Source: Serripes groenlandicus
Taxonomy: Eukaryota > Mollusca > Bivalvia > Cardiida > Cardiidae
NCBI GenBank assembly: GCA_031761405.1
Contig: JASEVX010000005.1
Span: 32,988,869-33,052,868 of the forward strand
Length of the DNA stretch: 64,000 bases
Direction of reading: 5' to 3'
Part shown: positions 20,268 through 32,317 of the stretch, piece by piece
Layout: every line of letters starts with the position of its first letter
Position numbering within the stretch: position 1 is the first letter of the stretch
Made by a program: the position numbers and the translations under genes
The notes under the pieces: model-generated
Databases searched by the model: none
The model's input: only the letters and a program-made list of their open reading frames with translations
What the model was told of the DNA's origin: nothing

Positions 20268-20289
20268 TAATGTTTCTTACAAGTATTAT

Positions 20290-20500
20290 GTATAATTATT
20301 TTGTTTTGAATAAATGAAAAAAAAAAAGATAGTTATCTAACTAGATTATTTATTTATGTGTACTTGTTTGGAAGAATAGTATAATGTATCAAGGCAATAC
20401 CTTAAGTACTTATAGAGGTATGAGCTAGTATATGTACTTGCATTCCAAGCCTTAACAGCACCAGGGTGAGTAGTAAAGCTGTCCTTATTCTTTAATTACT
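20290..20500. other. Unassigned AT-rich sequence
   Basis: No coding frame or repeat recognised. It lies between the LINE and the Harbinger fossil. Confidence 0.3.
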
Positions 20501-20504
20501 GTAG

Positions 20505-20610
20505 AAAAAAACCACGTAATTCTTGACTTCAACAATCCAAAAGCTCTTTCTACATCCATGCGTGTCCAGGTTGAAGGCTGTTTCTTATTGGGTTGCAGGT
20601 CGCATCTGAG
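20505..20610 (-). pseudogene. PIF/Harbinger transposase remnant
   Basis: Minus-strand translation gives STWTRMDVERAFGLLKSRI, the conserved C-terminal ERAFGLLK motif of HARBI1-like nucleases. About 30 codons only; surroundings decayed. Confidence 0.6.
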
Positions 20611-21104
20611 TCATTAAAAAAAAAAGACACATATGTGTCAAATGTAGTTTTTCTAGGTCATTTAAACTTTGGTAGATAAAAACTTAAATGAAACATGTAT
20701 CAGCCTTTGGTTTTCTTAATATATTAAATGTATTCTAGAGCAGAAATTATTGATTTAATAGGCTACTTTTATCAAAATATTCCTATCGCAAGTAGACCCT
20801 ATAGGTGTTTATATTAAAACTATTCTGGTATGCTCACGGTTAGGAAGTTCGGGAAGTTGTTTATTCTGACCATCAATTCTTAAAGAAAACTATTCAGGTG
20901 TGTGTATATTTTATCTTATAAATTTAACATAAATTTCATGACAGTAAGACACAGTCCTTCATTTTCAGTTAATGCAGTTACCATTGCACTAAATTAACCA
21001 ATATAATAAGTTCCTTGGCCTTTTCTTTAAAGTCTCTATCTGTAATAATGTTTTTCCCCACCAAACCTGTTTCAAATAAAATTATGCAATATATCCATTC
21101 TTAC

Positions 21105-21265
21105 TCTGCATGTGAGAAAGTAGTCAGTGGCTTCGAAAGAATGTTGTGTAAGTACTGGTGTAGGAAAGCCAGGAAAACATGGGTAGGTGCACTGACCGCC
21201 GTGATATGACCAAAGCTGTTGAAAGCGGCGTTAAACTCCAAACAAACAAACAAAAACAAACAAAA
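21105..21265 (+). mobile_element. SINE, 3' part
   Basis: GGTAGGTGCACTGACCGCCG, then GTTGAAAGCGGCGTTAAAC and a (CAAA)n tail. Same family as the minus-strand copies in intron 1 of both IAP genes. Confidence 0.65.
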
Positions 21266-21419
21266 TCTTACTCTGCAGGCGCGTAGTTGCCTATACGCGA
21301 TAACGCGGCTGAATCCATATGATTCTGACAACAACAAAAAAGACAGCCAAAGTTGCAGTATGCGTACTTGTATACATGCTCATATCAAACGTTCCTTGCC
21401 GTTTCTATACTAGCGGAGT

Positions 21420-22385
21420 GCTAGCTTGAAACAAGGCTAGCACTTCGCCATAAGCGCGGGTGGACGGCGAGACCTGCTTTATAGCATATGCGGCCTGGCT
21501 CACATTTCCCCTACCAGCAGTGGAATGCTAGCTTGAAACAAGGCCAGCACTTTGCCGTAAGCGCGGGTAGACGGCGGAACCTGCCTTATAGCAAATTCGG
21601 GCCCGACCCACATGTCTCCTAACGGCAGCGGAGTGCTCACTTGAAACAGGGCCAGCACTTCACCGTAAGCACGGGTAGACGGCGGGACCTGCTTTATAGC
21701 ATATGTGGCCCGTCTTACATTTCCCCTAGCAGCAGCGTAGTGCTCGGCTGAAACAAGGCCAACGCTTCGCCGTTAGCACAGGTAGACGGCGATACCTGCC
21801 TTATAGCATATGCAGCCCCAGCTCACATTTCCCCTACCAGCAGCGGAGTGCTGGCTTGAAACAAGGCCAGCACTTTGCCGTACGCGCGGGTAGACGACGG
21901 GATCTGCCTTATAGCAAATTAAGACCCGGCTCACATTCCACCTAACAGCAGCCGAATGCTCACTGGAAACAAACAAGCACTTCGTTGTAAGCGCGGGTAG
22001 ACGACGGGACCTGCCTTATTGCAAATTCGGCCACGGCTCACATTTCCCCTACCAGCAGCATAGTGCTCGCTTGAAACAAAGCCAGCACTTCGCTGAAAAC
22101 GCCAGTAGACGGCGGGACCTGCCTTATAGCAAATTCTGCCACGGCTCACATTTCCCCTACCAGCAGCGGAGTGCTTGGTTGAAAACAGGCCAGCACTTCG
22201 GCGTTAGCGCAGGTAGACGGCGGGACCTGCCTTATAGCATATGCGGCCACGGCTCACATTTCCCTTACCAGCAGCCAAGAGCTCGCTTGAAGCAAGGCCA
22301 GCACTTCGCCATAGCGCGGGTAGACGACGGGACCTGTCTTATAGGTGGCTCCGGCTCAGATTTCCCCGGTCAGCAACCGAGTGCT
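21420..22385. repeat. GC-rich tandem array, about nine units of 107 nt
   Basis: Units repeat GAAACAAGGCCAGCACTTCG, CGGGTAGACGGCGGGACCTG, CTTATAGCAAATTCGG and CTCACATTTCCCCTACCAGC with spacing 104-108 nt. Much more GC-rich than the surroundings. Apparent reading frames change between units and are not genes. Confidence 0.8.
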
Positions 22386-22935
22386 CCCCTAATACACGCG
22401 GCGGACTCTCCGAGAAACCCGCCTACTAAACGCCGGCGTTCCACTCCCGTGATTAAAAAAAAGTGTGCCACTCCGGTGACAAAACAAAGTGTTCCACTCC
22501 GTTGACAAGGGCTTCTGGGCCCGAGAGCTCCACTAATACACGCGAAGGATTCTGCGAGAAACCCGGCGTTCCACTCCCGTGACAAAGAAAAAGGATGCCA
22601 CTCCGGTGAAAACACAAAGTGTTCCACTTCGCTGACAGTGTCTCTGGGCCCGAGTGCTCCCCTAATACACGCGGCGGACTCTGCGGGAAAACCGTCTACT
22701 AAAGGCCGGCGTTCAACTCCCGTGACAAAAAAAAGAGAAAAGTGTTCCACTCGGCTGACAGGGGCCTCTGGGCCCGAGTGCTCCCCTAATACACGCGGCG
22801 TTCCACTCCCGTGAAGAAAACAAGTGTTCCACTACGGTGAAAAAACAAACAAATGTTCCATTCCACTGACAGGGCCTCTGGACCCGAGTGCTCCCTTAAT
22901 ATACGCGGCGGACTCTGCGAGAAACCCGCCTACTG
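22380..22935. repeat. Second GC-rich tandem array fused to the first
   Basis: Four to five units with CGAGTGCTCCCCTAATACAC, GCGGCGGACTCTGCGAGAAA, GGCGTTCCACTCCCGTGA and short AAAGTGTTCCACTCCG sub-repeats. Period about 120-170 nt. It shares the GAGTGCT junction word with the first array. Confidence 0.75.
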
Positions 22936-23391
22936 GAAAAGTTTGCAGTACTTGCTTCATCTTTTATTACAAACATAAAATGAACCTTTGATTTAACCAT
23001 TGCACATATTTTTTTAAATCAAACATATGCATGAAATTGTCAATGCAATAACTCATTGTAGTTACATTAGAATATGTTACATGATTGACAGACAGGGTAA
23101 CTGTATTGACTCATTGACTAATAATTGTCAATATGAAATAGGTTAAGTCATATTGTATAGTTTGTTAACAAGACACTTAACCAGAAAATCATGTTACAGG
23201 TCCATGTAACAATATTAAAAAGACAATGAACATGCAAGGTTCTTCCTTGACCTTGAGGTAACGCCTTTGGCAGATATGGTAACACTATTGACATTTCATT
23301 CATAAAATGTCTATGTTTATGTAACTATAAAACTATCGATGTAAATGCCATGTTATCAAGTAAGTGTACGACACATGGATAGATATAAACC
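22936..23391. other. Unassigned AT-rich sequence
   Basis: No gene or recognised repeat seen. Several short GTTACATT/TTGACTA words only. Confidence 0.3.
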
Positions 23392-24907
23392 TTTTTTTAG
23401 CCCACCAGAGCACAAAATGCTCAAGGTGAGTTTTTGTGATCGCCTTTTTTCCGTCGTTAGAGGCAACCTTTTGCATCCAATCTCCATGAAAGTTTATCAG
23501 AACATATATCTCCATCAAATCTAGACCAAGTTCGAAACTGGGTCATGCCGGGTCAAAAACTAGGTCACTAGGCCAAATGTAATGAAAATGTGGTTAACAC
23601 GCACATTTGTCAGAATGTTTGTCTTAGTAATATCTAGGCCAAGTTCGAATACAGGTCATGTCGGGTCAAAAGGTCACTAGGTTAAATTGAAGGAAAATCT
23701 TGTTAACACTCTGGAAGCCGCATTTAAATATGGGTCATGTCAGGTCAAACACTAGGTCACAAGGCCAAATTTAAGGAAAATGTGGTTAACACTGGAGGCC
23801 GCATTTTTAACTTCAGCATATTGAAACTTTACCGGAATGGTTGTTTGATGATAATTATGTAGGTCAAGTTCGAACATGGGTCATGGAACACTAGGCCAAA
23901 TTGAAAGGGAAATATTGTTAACACTGTAGCAGCCGCGGTTTTTGTTTCATTAGCTTACACTTTAAGTCAGAATGTTTATATTAATGATATCTAGGCCAAG
24001 CCTGAATACGAGTAATGCCGGGTCAAAAATTAAGTCACTAAGTCAACACTCTGGAGGCCGCATTTATGGCTTCAGCGGCTTGACATTTTGTCAGAATGTT
24101 TGTCTGCAGTATATCTAGGTCAAGTTCATATATGGGTCATATTGGGTCAGAAACTAGGTCAATAGTTAAAACTTTATCAGAATGTTTGTCTTGATGATAT
24201 GTAGGGTGCAGCTATAATCAACATGTTCGTATACTGTAATGAACAGCTATGCAAAGCACTCGGAAGCTGACCCGGGGAAATATGCTGCCGTTTAAACTTT
24301 ATCAGAAGTTTGTCTTGATGATACATGTATGTAGGCCAAGTTCGAGTATAGGTCATGTCTGTTCAAAAACTAGGTAACTAGGCCAAATTGAAGGAAAATC
24401 TTGTTAACACTGTGGAAGCCGCATTTTTTGCTTCAGCAGCTTTAAATGTGGTCAGAATGTTTATCTTAATGATATCTGGGCCAAGCTTGAATACGGATTA
24501 TGCCTGGTCAAAAAGTAGGTTACTAGGTCAAATTGATGGAATATCTTGTTATAGTTTGGAGGCCGCATTTTTGGCTTCAGCAGCTTGAAATTTTGTCGGA
24601 ATGTTTGTCTGAATTATATCTAGGTCAAGTTCGAATATTGTCCAAACTCTGGGTGCCGCATTTTCACTTTGAGCAAGTTGAAACTTTGTTAAAATGTTTG
24701 TCTTGATGATATATAGTCCATGTTAGAATATGGGTCATATCAGGTAAAAAAAATACAGATCACTAGGCCAAATGAAGGAAAATCTTGTTAACACTCTGGA
24801 GGTTGCATTTTAAATCTTTGTCAGAATCATTGTCTTGATGTGTATTGCATTGCATTACATTGCATAATTCAATTGAGCGAACTAGGGCCACCATGGCCCT
24901 CTTGTTT
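23392..24907 (+). mobile_element. TAGCTCACC-family element, long copy with GGTCA-rich units
   Basis: Start TTTTTTTAGCCCACCAGAGC, about nine diverged units of 145-160 nt containing AGGTCAAGTTCGAATATGGG and GAAGGAAAATCTTGTTAACA, end GGGCCACCATGGCCCTCTTG. Same subfamily as the inverted copy at 59906-61357. Confidence 0.8.
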
Positions 24908-25690
24908 CATAATTAGCTTTGCAGTTTCTCTGAAATGTGAACTATGGTTACACAAGTTCAATGACATTAGTTTATTGCACAAAAAGTACATTGTTTGTGT
25001 TGTCTGTCTATCTGTTTACCCCTCGAATATCAGGACCTTCGAATATCCCAATTTTAAAACACTAAATGAAGTTATAAAATAAATAAAATATTCTACATCC
25101 TGTTAATCTAGCTTAAGCTCTACGGTAACACAAACCGTACCCTCTTAAATACATCTGCAACAGTCGACACTATGACAAATTACTTTGCACGAAAGTGTCG
25201 ATTTGGTAAAGAAAATACTACATAATGAGAAAAGGACAAAATGGCTGTTAAAAACAATTTCTAGATCCTGTCTTTCCTACGATATTTTAAAAATGTGTTT
25301 GTTGAAAATAAGTGTTGGAAACAATGAATGACATATTACCAATAAATTGAAAACCAAATCGATGTTGTACCCATCATTCTTATTATTAACGATCATTCAG
25401 TTGTTGGCAAGATGAACATCTGCAGATGGTAAACTTGAGAAAGGGCGTTAAAGTATATTTAATTGGGCAAACAAGTTTGATGAAAGTAAAGTTATGAAAA
25501 GTGAATATGTCGAGCAAATAGTGGTGAATGACTTTGTTATATTAAAGAACTTAAATATTGTCGTACGTGACAGTAAAACAAATTACCATGATGGTAAATG
25601 ATGAAGAAGAAAGTCCATAATTATGTGTTTATAGCCAAATAATGAGGTTGTGGAAAGTGAGGTAATTGGGATTGATAGAGGGAAAGGAAG
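24908..25690. other. Unassigned sequence
   Basis: No conserved frame, RNA gene or repeat recognised. Confidence 0.3.
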
Positions 25691-25910
25691 ACAAATATAA
25701 CAGGGAATATGTCCCAGAACCGACTGACTGAGTATAGGGGAGATAAAAGGTGTCCCAGAACTGACTGTGACTATGAGTATAGCGGAGGGATCAGATGTCC
25801 CAGAACCCACTGTGAGTATGAACATTGGGGAAGGTACCAGATATCCCAGAACATATTGTGAGTATGAGTATATGGGAAGGGCAATGTTTCCCAGAACTGA
25901 CTGATTATGA
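25690..25910. repeat. Short minisatellite, about five units of 45-50 nt
   Basis: Units contain GTCCCAGAACTGACTGTGAG and TATGAGTATAGGGGA with drift. Confidence 0.6.
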
Positions 25911-26802
25911 ACAAACTGAGATGGACAAATGAATTTTTTTAGCAAATTTACTTGAGTAATATAACCCGAGACGATAACTTAAAACAACATAGGTACAATA
26001 TTGGATGAAAGAATACCTACTATTGATCAAAGTGCAACCTGCGATACCATCGACCAATACATTCTCATCAAAGAACATCACAGTTAAAACAGAGTCTCCA
26101 ATGTGAGTCTGAGATTGATCGATTCTTACGTATGAAGCTGTTTTGTGTAGAAATGATGACACGTGTGAGAGATAAAAATGATGGTGAATGCCCTCATGTG
26201 GATAACATTTCGGTCTCATACCTCTGTACTTTCTCCTAAATGACTGTTCATATATAATTCAGTTACAAGAGAGAACTACAGGATTGAAATAGCTTGGATA
26301 GTCAATTTAAGGTCCAAAAAGATGTTCACAGACATTTTATGAATTTCGGACGGGCAGATGAACACCACAAACTAACAGAAAGTGGCTAAAATCAATCCAA
26401 CAGTGTACCCAAGTCTGAGCCTTCCGGACACTCAAACCTACAGCCAGAGCTAGCCAATATATGACATATAGATATAGAATATATCATAACTAACATTTAT
26501 AAAACATTTCTTGAAACAACTTGTTTTGTGTAGAAACTAATACTGTAGATGGATTGATTTGATTAAATAAATATATTCATAGAAGGCGTCTAGACCCCCT
26601 ACCCCAACACTACTATGAACGCCTGTTGAATTTTATAAACATATGAATTCCATGTCTTTCGGATGTGTTTACTTATGTAAAATTATAAGATATATTGATT
26701 GATTGAGGTATGAAGAGATGGGCAGAAATGTTAATGTAGGTGTTAGACCATTAACCCCAATTTCATGTAAGCAGTACAAATGTAATGTTGAGTTATAATG
26801 GG
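25911..26802. other. Unassigned sequence
   Basis: No supported gene. Open frames here are short and without recognisable motifs. Confidence 0.3.
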
Positions 26803-26998
26803 TAGGTAATATCACCTGTCTTTTCGTTACAGTAATCATTAATTAATTAATTAACTAATTAATTAGTTGATTGACTAGTGGTACAGGAAAGTCACAGGTG
26901 TATTCACCCCATACCCGCCGTAGGTAATATCACCTGTTTTTTTCGTTACTGTAATTATTTATTAATTAACTAATTAATTACTTGATTTACTAGTGGTA
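26803..26998. repeat. Direct repeat of about 80 nt, two copies, with AT-rich (TTAA)n core
   Basis: TAGGTAATATCACCTGT, TTCGTTAC and ACTAGTGGTAC recur at 26803-26882 and 26920-26998 around TTAATTAA-rich cores, separated by 37 nt. Confidence 0.7.
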
Positions 26999-27984
26999 CT
27001 TATTTTAATGTAAAAAATAATAACATTTACATTTTTTTGACGTGTCTTAAGGTTTTTCTAAGGAGACTAATGTAATGCCTAAGATGCTCGGTTTTACATT
27101 ATTTCAGTTCGCTCAAACAGAAGAACGCATGTACATAATTATTGTTAATATCGCGAAGATGGAACGATGTCGAAAAATACAAATCTAAATCGCATTAAAT
27201 CAACCCGTCTTAAGATTTTCACGCCTTAAAATTTTCACGAGCGTACTGTGAGAAATGTAAGGTCTGACAAATTTCACGTTCTGCCTTTTCTCACGCTACA
27301 CCGGTTCTAATTTGTTTCGTTCGAGATGAACGATTCGTACCAACTGGTTTTCGCTCTTTGCTCTTGGGGAACTGACTTTACCATTTTCTTTTGTTCATTT
27401 TTCAGTTTTCTACTGGCATGTTCAAAACGATTAAAGTGACATTACAAACAAACAAAACAGACTTAATAATTCTTGCTATATATTGACTATACATATGAAC
27501 TTTCATAATGCTCAATCTTGATCATAAATATCTTCTTTTTGTTTTTTAATTACATGTACTTCGTATTTTTTGTTTATATACTCCCGTTTTTGCTATCATA
27601 CTTCTGCTAAACTGGAAGGAAAATAGACTTCCCCCTCTCCTTCCAAAGCTTGTGTCACACTTAACTTAAAACTAGAGGCAATAAACCTTAATATATGTTA
27701 ATATTTAAACACGTATGTTTGTGTTTTATCTAATGGCTATATTTAGAGGATTTAAAACAGTTTATTGGTAAAAAAAAACACTTGTGAAACTTCAGCTTGT
27801 ATGACACATTATAGTTGCAGTGAATGTTAAGCAAACCGTAAACCAAATGGTTTCATGACTAAACTTGTCATTTCATGACTAAACTTCACATGCTGAATAT
27901 CACATAGATCGTAGCATATAAAACGTTTAATCCCTACGTCAATATTTACCCTTTCTGCTCTTGGTTACCTTTCTATATAGGCTA
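26999..27984. other. Unassigned sequence
   Basis: AT-rich. Nothing recognised. Confidence 0.3.
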
Positions 27985-28190
27985 TGGTAGCCAGGTGAAC
28001 AATATAGGCACATCTTGGCCTTCTTGTTTAAAATAAAGGGCCATTCGGCCTTCTTGTTCGAAATATTTATATCCTGTCTGCTTGCACAGGTTATTTAAAT
28101 GTACTGAACTGCATCTGCTTCCTTTAAGTCATGCTTCAAAATCATGCGCGGCGTCTTTGATGCTTTGCATCAAAACTCTTCTTGTATATA
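27985..28190 (+). mobile_element. 3' ends of TAGCTCACC-type elements
   Basis: CCAGGTGAACAATATAGGC and ATCTTGGCCTTCTTGTTT, then a second CGGCCTTCTTGTT, then GCTTTGCATCAAAACTCTTC. Only 3' terminal pieces are present. Confidence 0.45.
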
Positions 28191-28208
28191 TTGTACTATG
28201 ATTTATTT

Positions 28209-28430
28209 CTACGCAGGATCATAGTTCCAGTACATTTCAGCATACCTCATATCTGGGCTGACCACTGCTTGGACAGTTATGGCATGAAATCCCTTTCTAC
28301 TAACATAAATGTCCTCCCGGACTTTTGGAGCAATGATGGGTATGCAGTTGCGCAGCCTGGCAACCTGGTGGAACTGTTGCATGATGTCACCCGGTCTGTC
28401 TGGTGTTGTTGGGAACTGTATGTTCATCAC
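28209..28430 (-). pseudogene. HARBI1-like (PIF/Harbinger) transposase fragment
   Basis: Minus-strand frame of 73 codons contains CIPIIAPKVREDIYVSRKGF and AITVQAVVSPDMRY, the catalytic core region of Harbinger nucleases (HxPI...NRKGxxSxNVQ). The preceding GxIDxxH part is altered (ARLRNC) and the frame is truncated on both sides. Confidence 0.75.
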
Positions 28431-28525
28431 ATACGTGTCTATTGCAGCTACAACCGTAATAGTGTGAAATATGAAACATTAATTTCTTTATAACTTCTGA
28501 CTTAAACATAATAATCTACGGGGGA

Positions 28526-28575
28526 ACTATAGAACTCCCCTTTAACCAAGAACTACAGTGTAATGAGGAGCTAAA
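28526..28575. repeat. 50-nt direct repeat, copy 1
   Basis: TATAGAACTCCCCTTTAACC, ACAGTGTAATGAGGAG recurs at 29716-29768 with few changes. Function unknown; the two copies bracket about 1.2 kb containing the Tc1 fragment. Confidence 0.5.
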
Positions 28576-28669
28576 CAATATAAACAAACAATTTGATATA
28601 TTATCATAATATAATAAAGTTCATAATTGCTTAATTGTATACTTAACAGCAAAAGAAACGCAAGTTTGG

Positions 28670-28870
28670 GGTTCGCAGGCCGTACTATATTCAAAGGAGG
28701 TATGGCGTTGCCACGACGTCTGTAGAAATGCTGCCGTTTATCACTTGAGTCTATCGTCAGCGTAGTCTCATCCTTGAACATAATGCCAAACGTCTATGTT
28801 CAGCAGCCCATTTACTACAGACACGACGATGGTTTTCATGCAACGAGATTTTATCCAAAATGTTAAGGTT
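28670..28870 (-). pseudogene. Tc1/mariner-type transposase fragment
   Basis: Minus-strand MFKDETTLTIDSSDKRQHFY and RRRGN resemble the FSDES...DGR..V.RR.GE block of Tc1-like transposases. Upstream NHRRVCSKWAAEH resembles the region before it, in another frame. Short and frameshifted. Confidence 0.55.
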
Positions 28871-29715
28871 CTACTCTTGTCTCCTTCATATTAAAGAAGA
28901 ATATCAACTAGAGATTGTTTTTTACAAAAAAAAACCATATAGTTCGCCAACCATTTAGCACTGTATAATAGACATACATATAACTGAAAAGTAACAATCT
29001 GAAGATATACATAAGTAGGCTTGGCACCAATCACTTCTGTGTAGTTTGGTGGACTTCTGACCAGTGAAATATAGAAGTAGTGCTGACATCATAAAACTTG
29101 AGATATCAATGGACATTTATTATAACTCCACTGTCAGCACTGGATGATGGTTGTACCCAAATTCTGACAAGCCCAAGGTCAGACTTAAACTGACATCTCT
29201 CAAATTGTTGATGTTTCCATCATCAGTTATGAGTGTACTGCATTGTACTACTATGTAGATGACACATTGCTGGTTTACATTTGAAGCTGATTCTTGATCC
29301 AGGATGAACTACAGTGAAGTAAATCTGGATGTCAGATAACTCATAGTTATTTAAGTTAGTCATTCAGAGATGGGAAACATATTAAGTTCCGTATACATAT
29401 TATGGTAACAATTTCACAAATAAAAGTTATATTGTCAATTATAAGCTATCAACATTCCACACATAAAGCCAGTCACACTGAGTTTACATTTGGCAGGCTG
29501 GTTTAAATAGTTACTGATACATGTTAAAAATATTTAATTAAAAATTAGGAAATGAGATGCGACGGAAATGATTAATTCTCATTGTATGCAAAATCTATCA
29601 CTCTATGAGATTTCTTTGATTGGTTATTTCCTAGTCATTGCAGATAAAATGTTACTTACCTGCCAAGCAGATACACATTCAGAGTTATTTTATACACCAT
29701 GAGAAAGACCACACT
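28871..29715. other. Unassigned sequence
   Basis: No gene or repeat recognised. Confidence 0.3.
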
Positions 29716-29768
29716 TACTATAGAACTCCCCTTTAGCAAATACAGTGTCATGAGGAGATAAATCAATA
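29716..29768. repeat. 50-nt direct repeat, copy 2
   Basis: TATAGAACTCCCCTTTAGC, ACAGTGTCATGAGGAG; pairs with 28526-28575. Confidence 0.5.
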
Positions 29769-30870
29769 TGTGGCTCGCGATAATTCGAACAGGTGATAAT
29801 TCGAAAATGTCGTTGAACTCAAACGCATTCTTGATACAGATCCGTCTTTTGAAAACAGGGTAGCAGCAGTTCTGATTGCTTAGACGAACACTCAAGACTG
29901 CTGCTGCGCTGTTTTCTTGGTATGACTTTATCACTTGCTTGCTTTTGATGATATATCTAATTAAAAATGAATTTCTTAAGAAGCTTACAATACAAATCAT
30001 GAATTAAAGAAAATGAATTGATCACTCGAACACGTCGATAGCTCGAAGTGTTATATGGGACCTTTTCGACTTCGAGCACAGGGTTCCGAGTTTCCATTTG
30101 AGAAAAAAATGGGGACAAAAGCACACAATACCTCGTTAAGATACTAGAAATAAGTATATATATAATGTCCATATGCTATTCTAGTAATGTCCGTAATGTT
30201 AATTTGGGGAATCCCTCTCAGGACCGTGTTACTATAAAGGTCACAATACACTAAATAAATTCCTTCTTTGTTTCCATGTAAATCGACCAACTTCAGTCAT
30301 CAATTGTCACACTTTCTAAGCATTTCCCATAGAGAACACCATATATCATTGAAAAGAGTTACCTCTTAGCTTTAAAACAATCCAAAGAAAAAGTGGGGTC
30401 ATGTATTATGCAAGAAAGAACTCACCAGGCGAAAATGGTTACCGTCATTTACGACAAAAAAGGTCCCGGTCAAACCGGTGTTTAGCATTATCTACTTTCA
30501 CTTTCAGACAAGGTCAAAAAAGTCATCAAATCAATCATTTCCAGTGCATCCTATACACATTCTCAATGCATTTAAACTCATTGTCATATATTCAATACAT
30601 ACTGGTGATGGTATACACTCATTTCTACACAAACAAAGGTTTATTTAGGGACTTCTGTAGTGTAGATCAAAGGGTCCGCGGATGTATTTAGCGTAATTTG
30701 ACCTATAAATGGTATCAGGAAGTTATGGCCCAAACATTTATGGCCCAGTACATTTATGGCCCATATTTGGAAGTTATGGCCCATATATGAATTATATAGT
30801 GGTAGCTATAATACCCTGGAGGTGGTATAATATAAACACCTTAACAGGCGATAGTTATAATATCACGTAG
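29769..30870. other. Unassigned sequence with small local repeats
   Basis: GATAATTCGAA occurs twice near 29780-29805 with TAGCTCGAAGTG near 30040. TTATGGCCCA-type words repeat four times at 30724-30785. No coding evidence. Confidence 0.35.
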
Positions 30871-30871
30871 T

Positions 30872-31470
30872 GAAAATGTGAGCTTTTGTGATCGCCCTTC
30901 GTCCGTCGTCCGTCAACAATTCCTTGTGAACACGATAAAGTCTTCATTTATTATCCGATGTTTACCAAATTTATTCAGTAGCTAGATATCCATGATATCC
31001 TTTCGAAAACCAGCTAGATCCGTCAATGCATAACGGGATTATGGCCTTATAAAATTGGCAAAACTGCTATAATTGATCTTGTGAACAAGTTAAAGTCATC
31101 ATTTAGTATCCGATGTTTACCACACTTATACAGTAGCTATACATGAGAGCTCGGTTCCTTTTGAAAACCAGCCAGATCCGTCCATGCATGACTGAATTAT
31201 GGGCCTTTAAAATTGGCAAAATTGTTATAATTGACTTTGTGAACACGATTAAAACTTCATTTATTTGTCACATGATTTTGTCACACTTGATTTATAAACA
31301 TGTGACCATGACCTGAGTGTGATCTTTTACAATCAAATATCATCATTGTCATTGGATGACCTTCACCATGACTTTTTGACCTTCTTTCTTATTTCTGTAG
31401 AGCAATTAAATTAGGACCCTAACACACTTACTCAGGTGAGCGATATAGGGCCATCATGACCCTCTTGTTT
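30872..31470 (+). mobile_element. TAGCTCACC-family element, diverged
   Basis: GTGAGCTTTTGTGATCGCCC, CGTCCGTCGTCCGTCAAC, two units with CCAGCTAGATCC/CCAGCCAGATCC, and end AGGGCCATCATGACCCTCTTG. Closest to the copy at 10512-11360. Confidence 0.7.
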
Positions 31471-32186
31471 TCAAATAACAACTACTGAACGAATGATAAG
31501 CAAGGTAATTGTCAATAAACCCAGCTTCATAAGTTACATAGTTGAAAACAGTGTGGGAGAAGTCTTTGCTTTTTTGAACAGTTATTCCCTAGATGTAAAT
31601 GTTTTCAAAAGCCATTTGTAGCAGAGAAAACCTACGTTGTCTGCATCAGGGAAAAGGGATTAAATGCCATCATAGGATGTTCACCCATTTCCCACACGAC
31701 GCCCGCCCAAGGTATACGTAGATTAATGCTTATCCCGCTGATTTGCAGTTTGAAATGTGAAAGATACAGCCTGGACACAAACTTGCGGACGGACATTGTT
31801 GTCAATTATGTAGCCACTTATTTAAATTAAGTTTACCTGTTCATTAAGATTTTAAACTAGTTCCATTACATAAACGTGCGTTGTGTGAACTCCACCGCGC
31901 CAGAGACATATATAATAAACTTTTAAATGCCTCTGACCGTCCCCAATCAACCACATTCGCAAGTATCGAACTTTCATTGGGCGAAATTATTCGATATCTG
32001 GGTACCAGCTGTGCAGATGATTTGCTGTTTACATTGATGTTTAGGATATCCGTTTAGGTGCTTTCCCGTTTTAATTATTTAGATTGTGTTTCAAGGATAT
32101 TTGCAACAGCTTAACATATTACCTTTTCATGTAATGTGTAATTAGATTTCTATTTATTCACAAACATATCATAAAACTGAAGCTGA
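31471..32186. other. Upstream region of gene B
   Basis: A degenerate MITE piece at about 31545-31660 (GTTGAAAACAGTGTGGGAG, GTCTGCATCAGGG), then sequence without recognised repeats. CATATATAATAAAC near 31907 is a weak TATA candidate. Not homologous to gene A's upstream. Confidence 0.35.
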
Positions 32187-32317
32187 AAACAAACGAGAGC
32201 ACAAATCTAAAATTCACAAATGTCAAACTTCACATAATAATACAGAACATTTTGATTGATAACGCTTCAGTTTATCATACAAGGTTGAATGCAGACTTGT
32301 AGCAGGACCAGTATAAA

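Larger units (their letters stand above)
15985..20290 (-). pseudogene. LINE (non-LTR retrotransposon) ORF2 remnant with three nested insertions
   Basis: Read on the minus strand: KTIHKLLIDNTEITETK (19174-19084); KSPGSDGLTVEFYKTFWNDI (18390-18180); KQGLISIIPKQGNN and DYKIATKAISNRVKKVLP (18180-17923); GLLFFANFEKSF (about 17330); NFIWDNIPDKIKRAIM and GGIAVPNIFSLVKSLKASWI (16900-16700); DKWETVFGKTFDWKRVY (about 16200). These are reverse-transcriptase motifs and the C-terminal region of an L1-like element. Stops and frameshifts are present and the catalytic YADD region is decayed. Interrupted by elements at 17333-17922, 18391-19083 and 19175-20267. Confidence 0.8.

Noticed and set aside
22071..22750. 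Frames of 144 (+) and 126 (-) codons in GC-rich DNA
   Set aside because: They cross tandem units with shifting phase. GC-rich, stop-poor sequence explains their length.
25583..26219. Minus-strand frames of 120 and 104 codons
   Set aside because: The first covers a minisatellite. Neither shows a domain, signal peptide with support, or splice-site logic.
28182..28493. Plus-strand 103-codon frame
   Set aside because: Shadow of the minus-strand Harbinger transposase fragment, which has the recognisable motifs.
11973..32317. A missing RING exon for gene A
   Set aside because: I looked for the CxxC...CGH...CPxC pattern in this interval and found none. A highly diverged exon cannot be fully excluded by eye.
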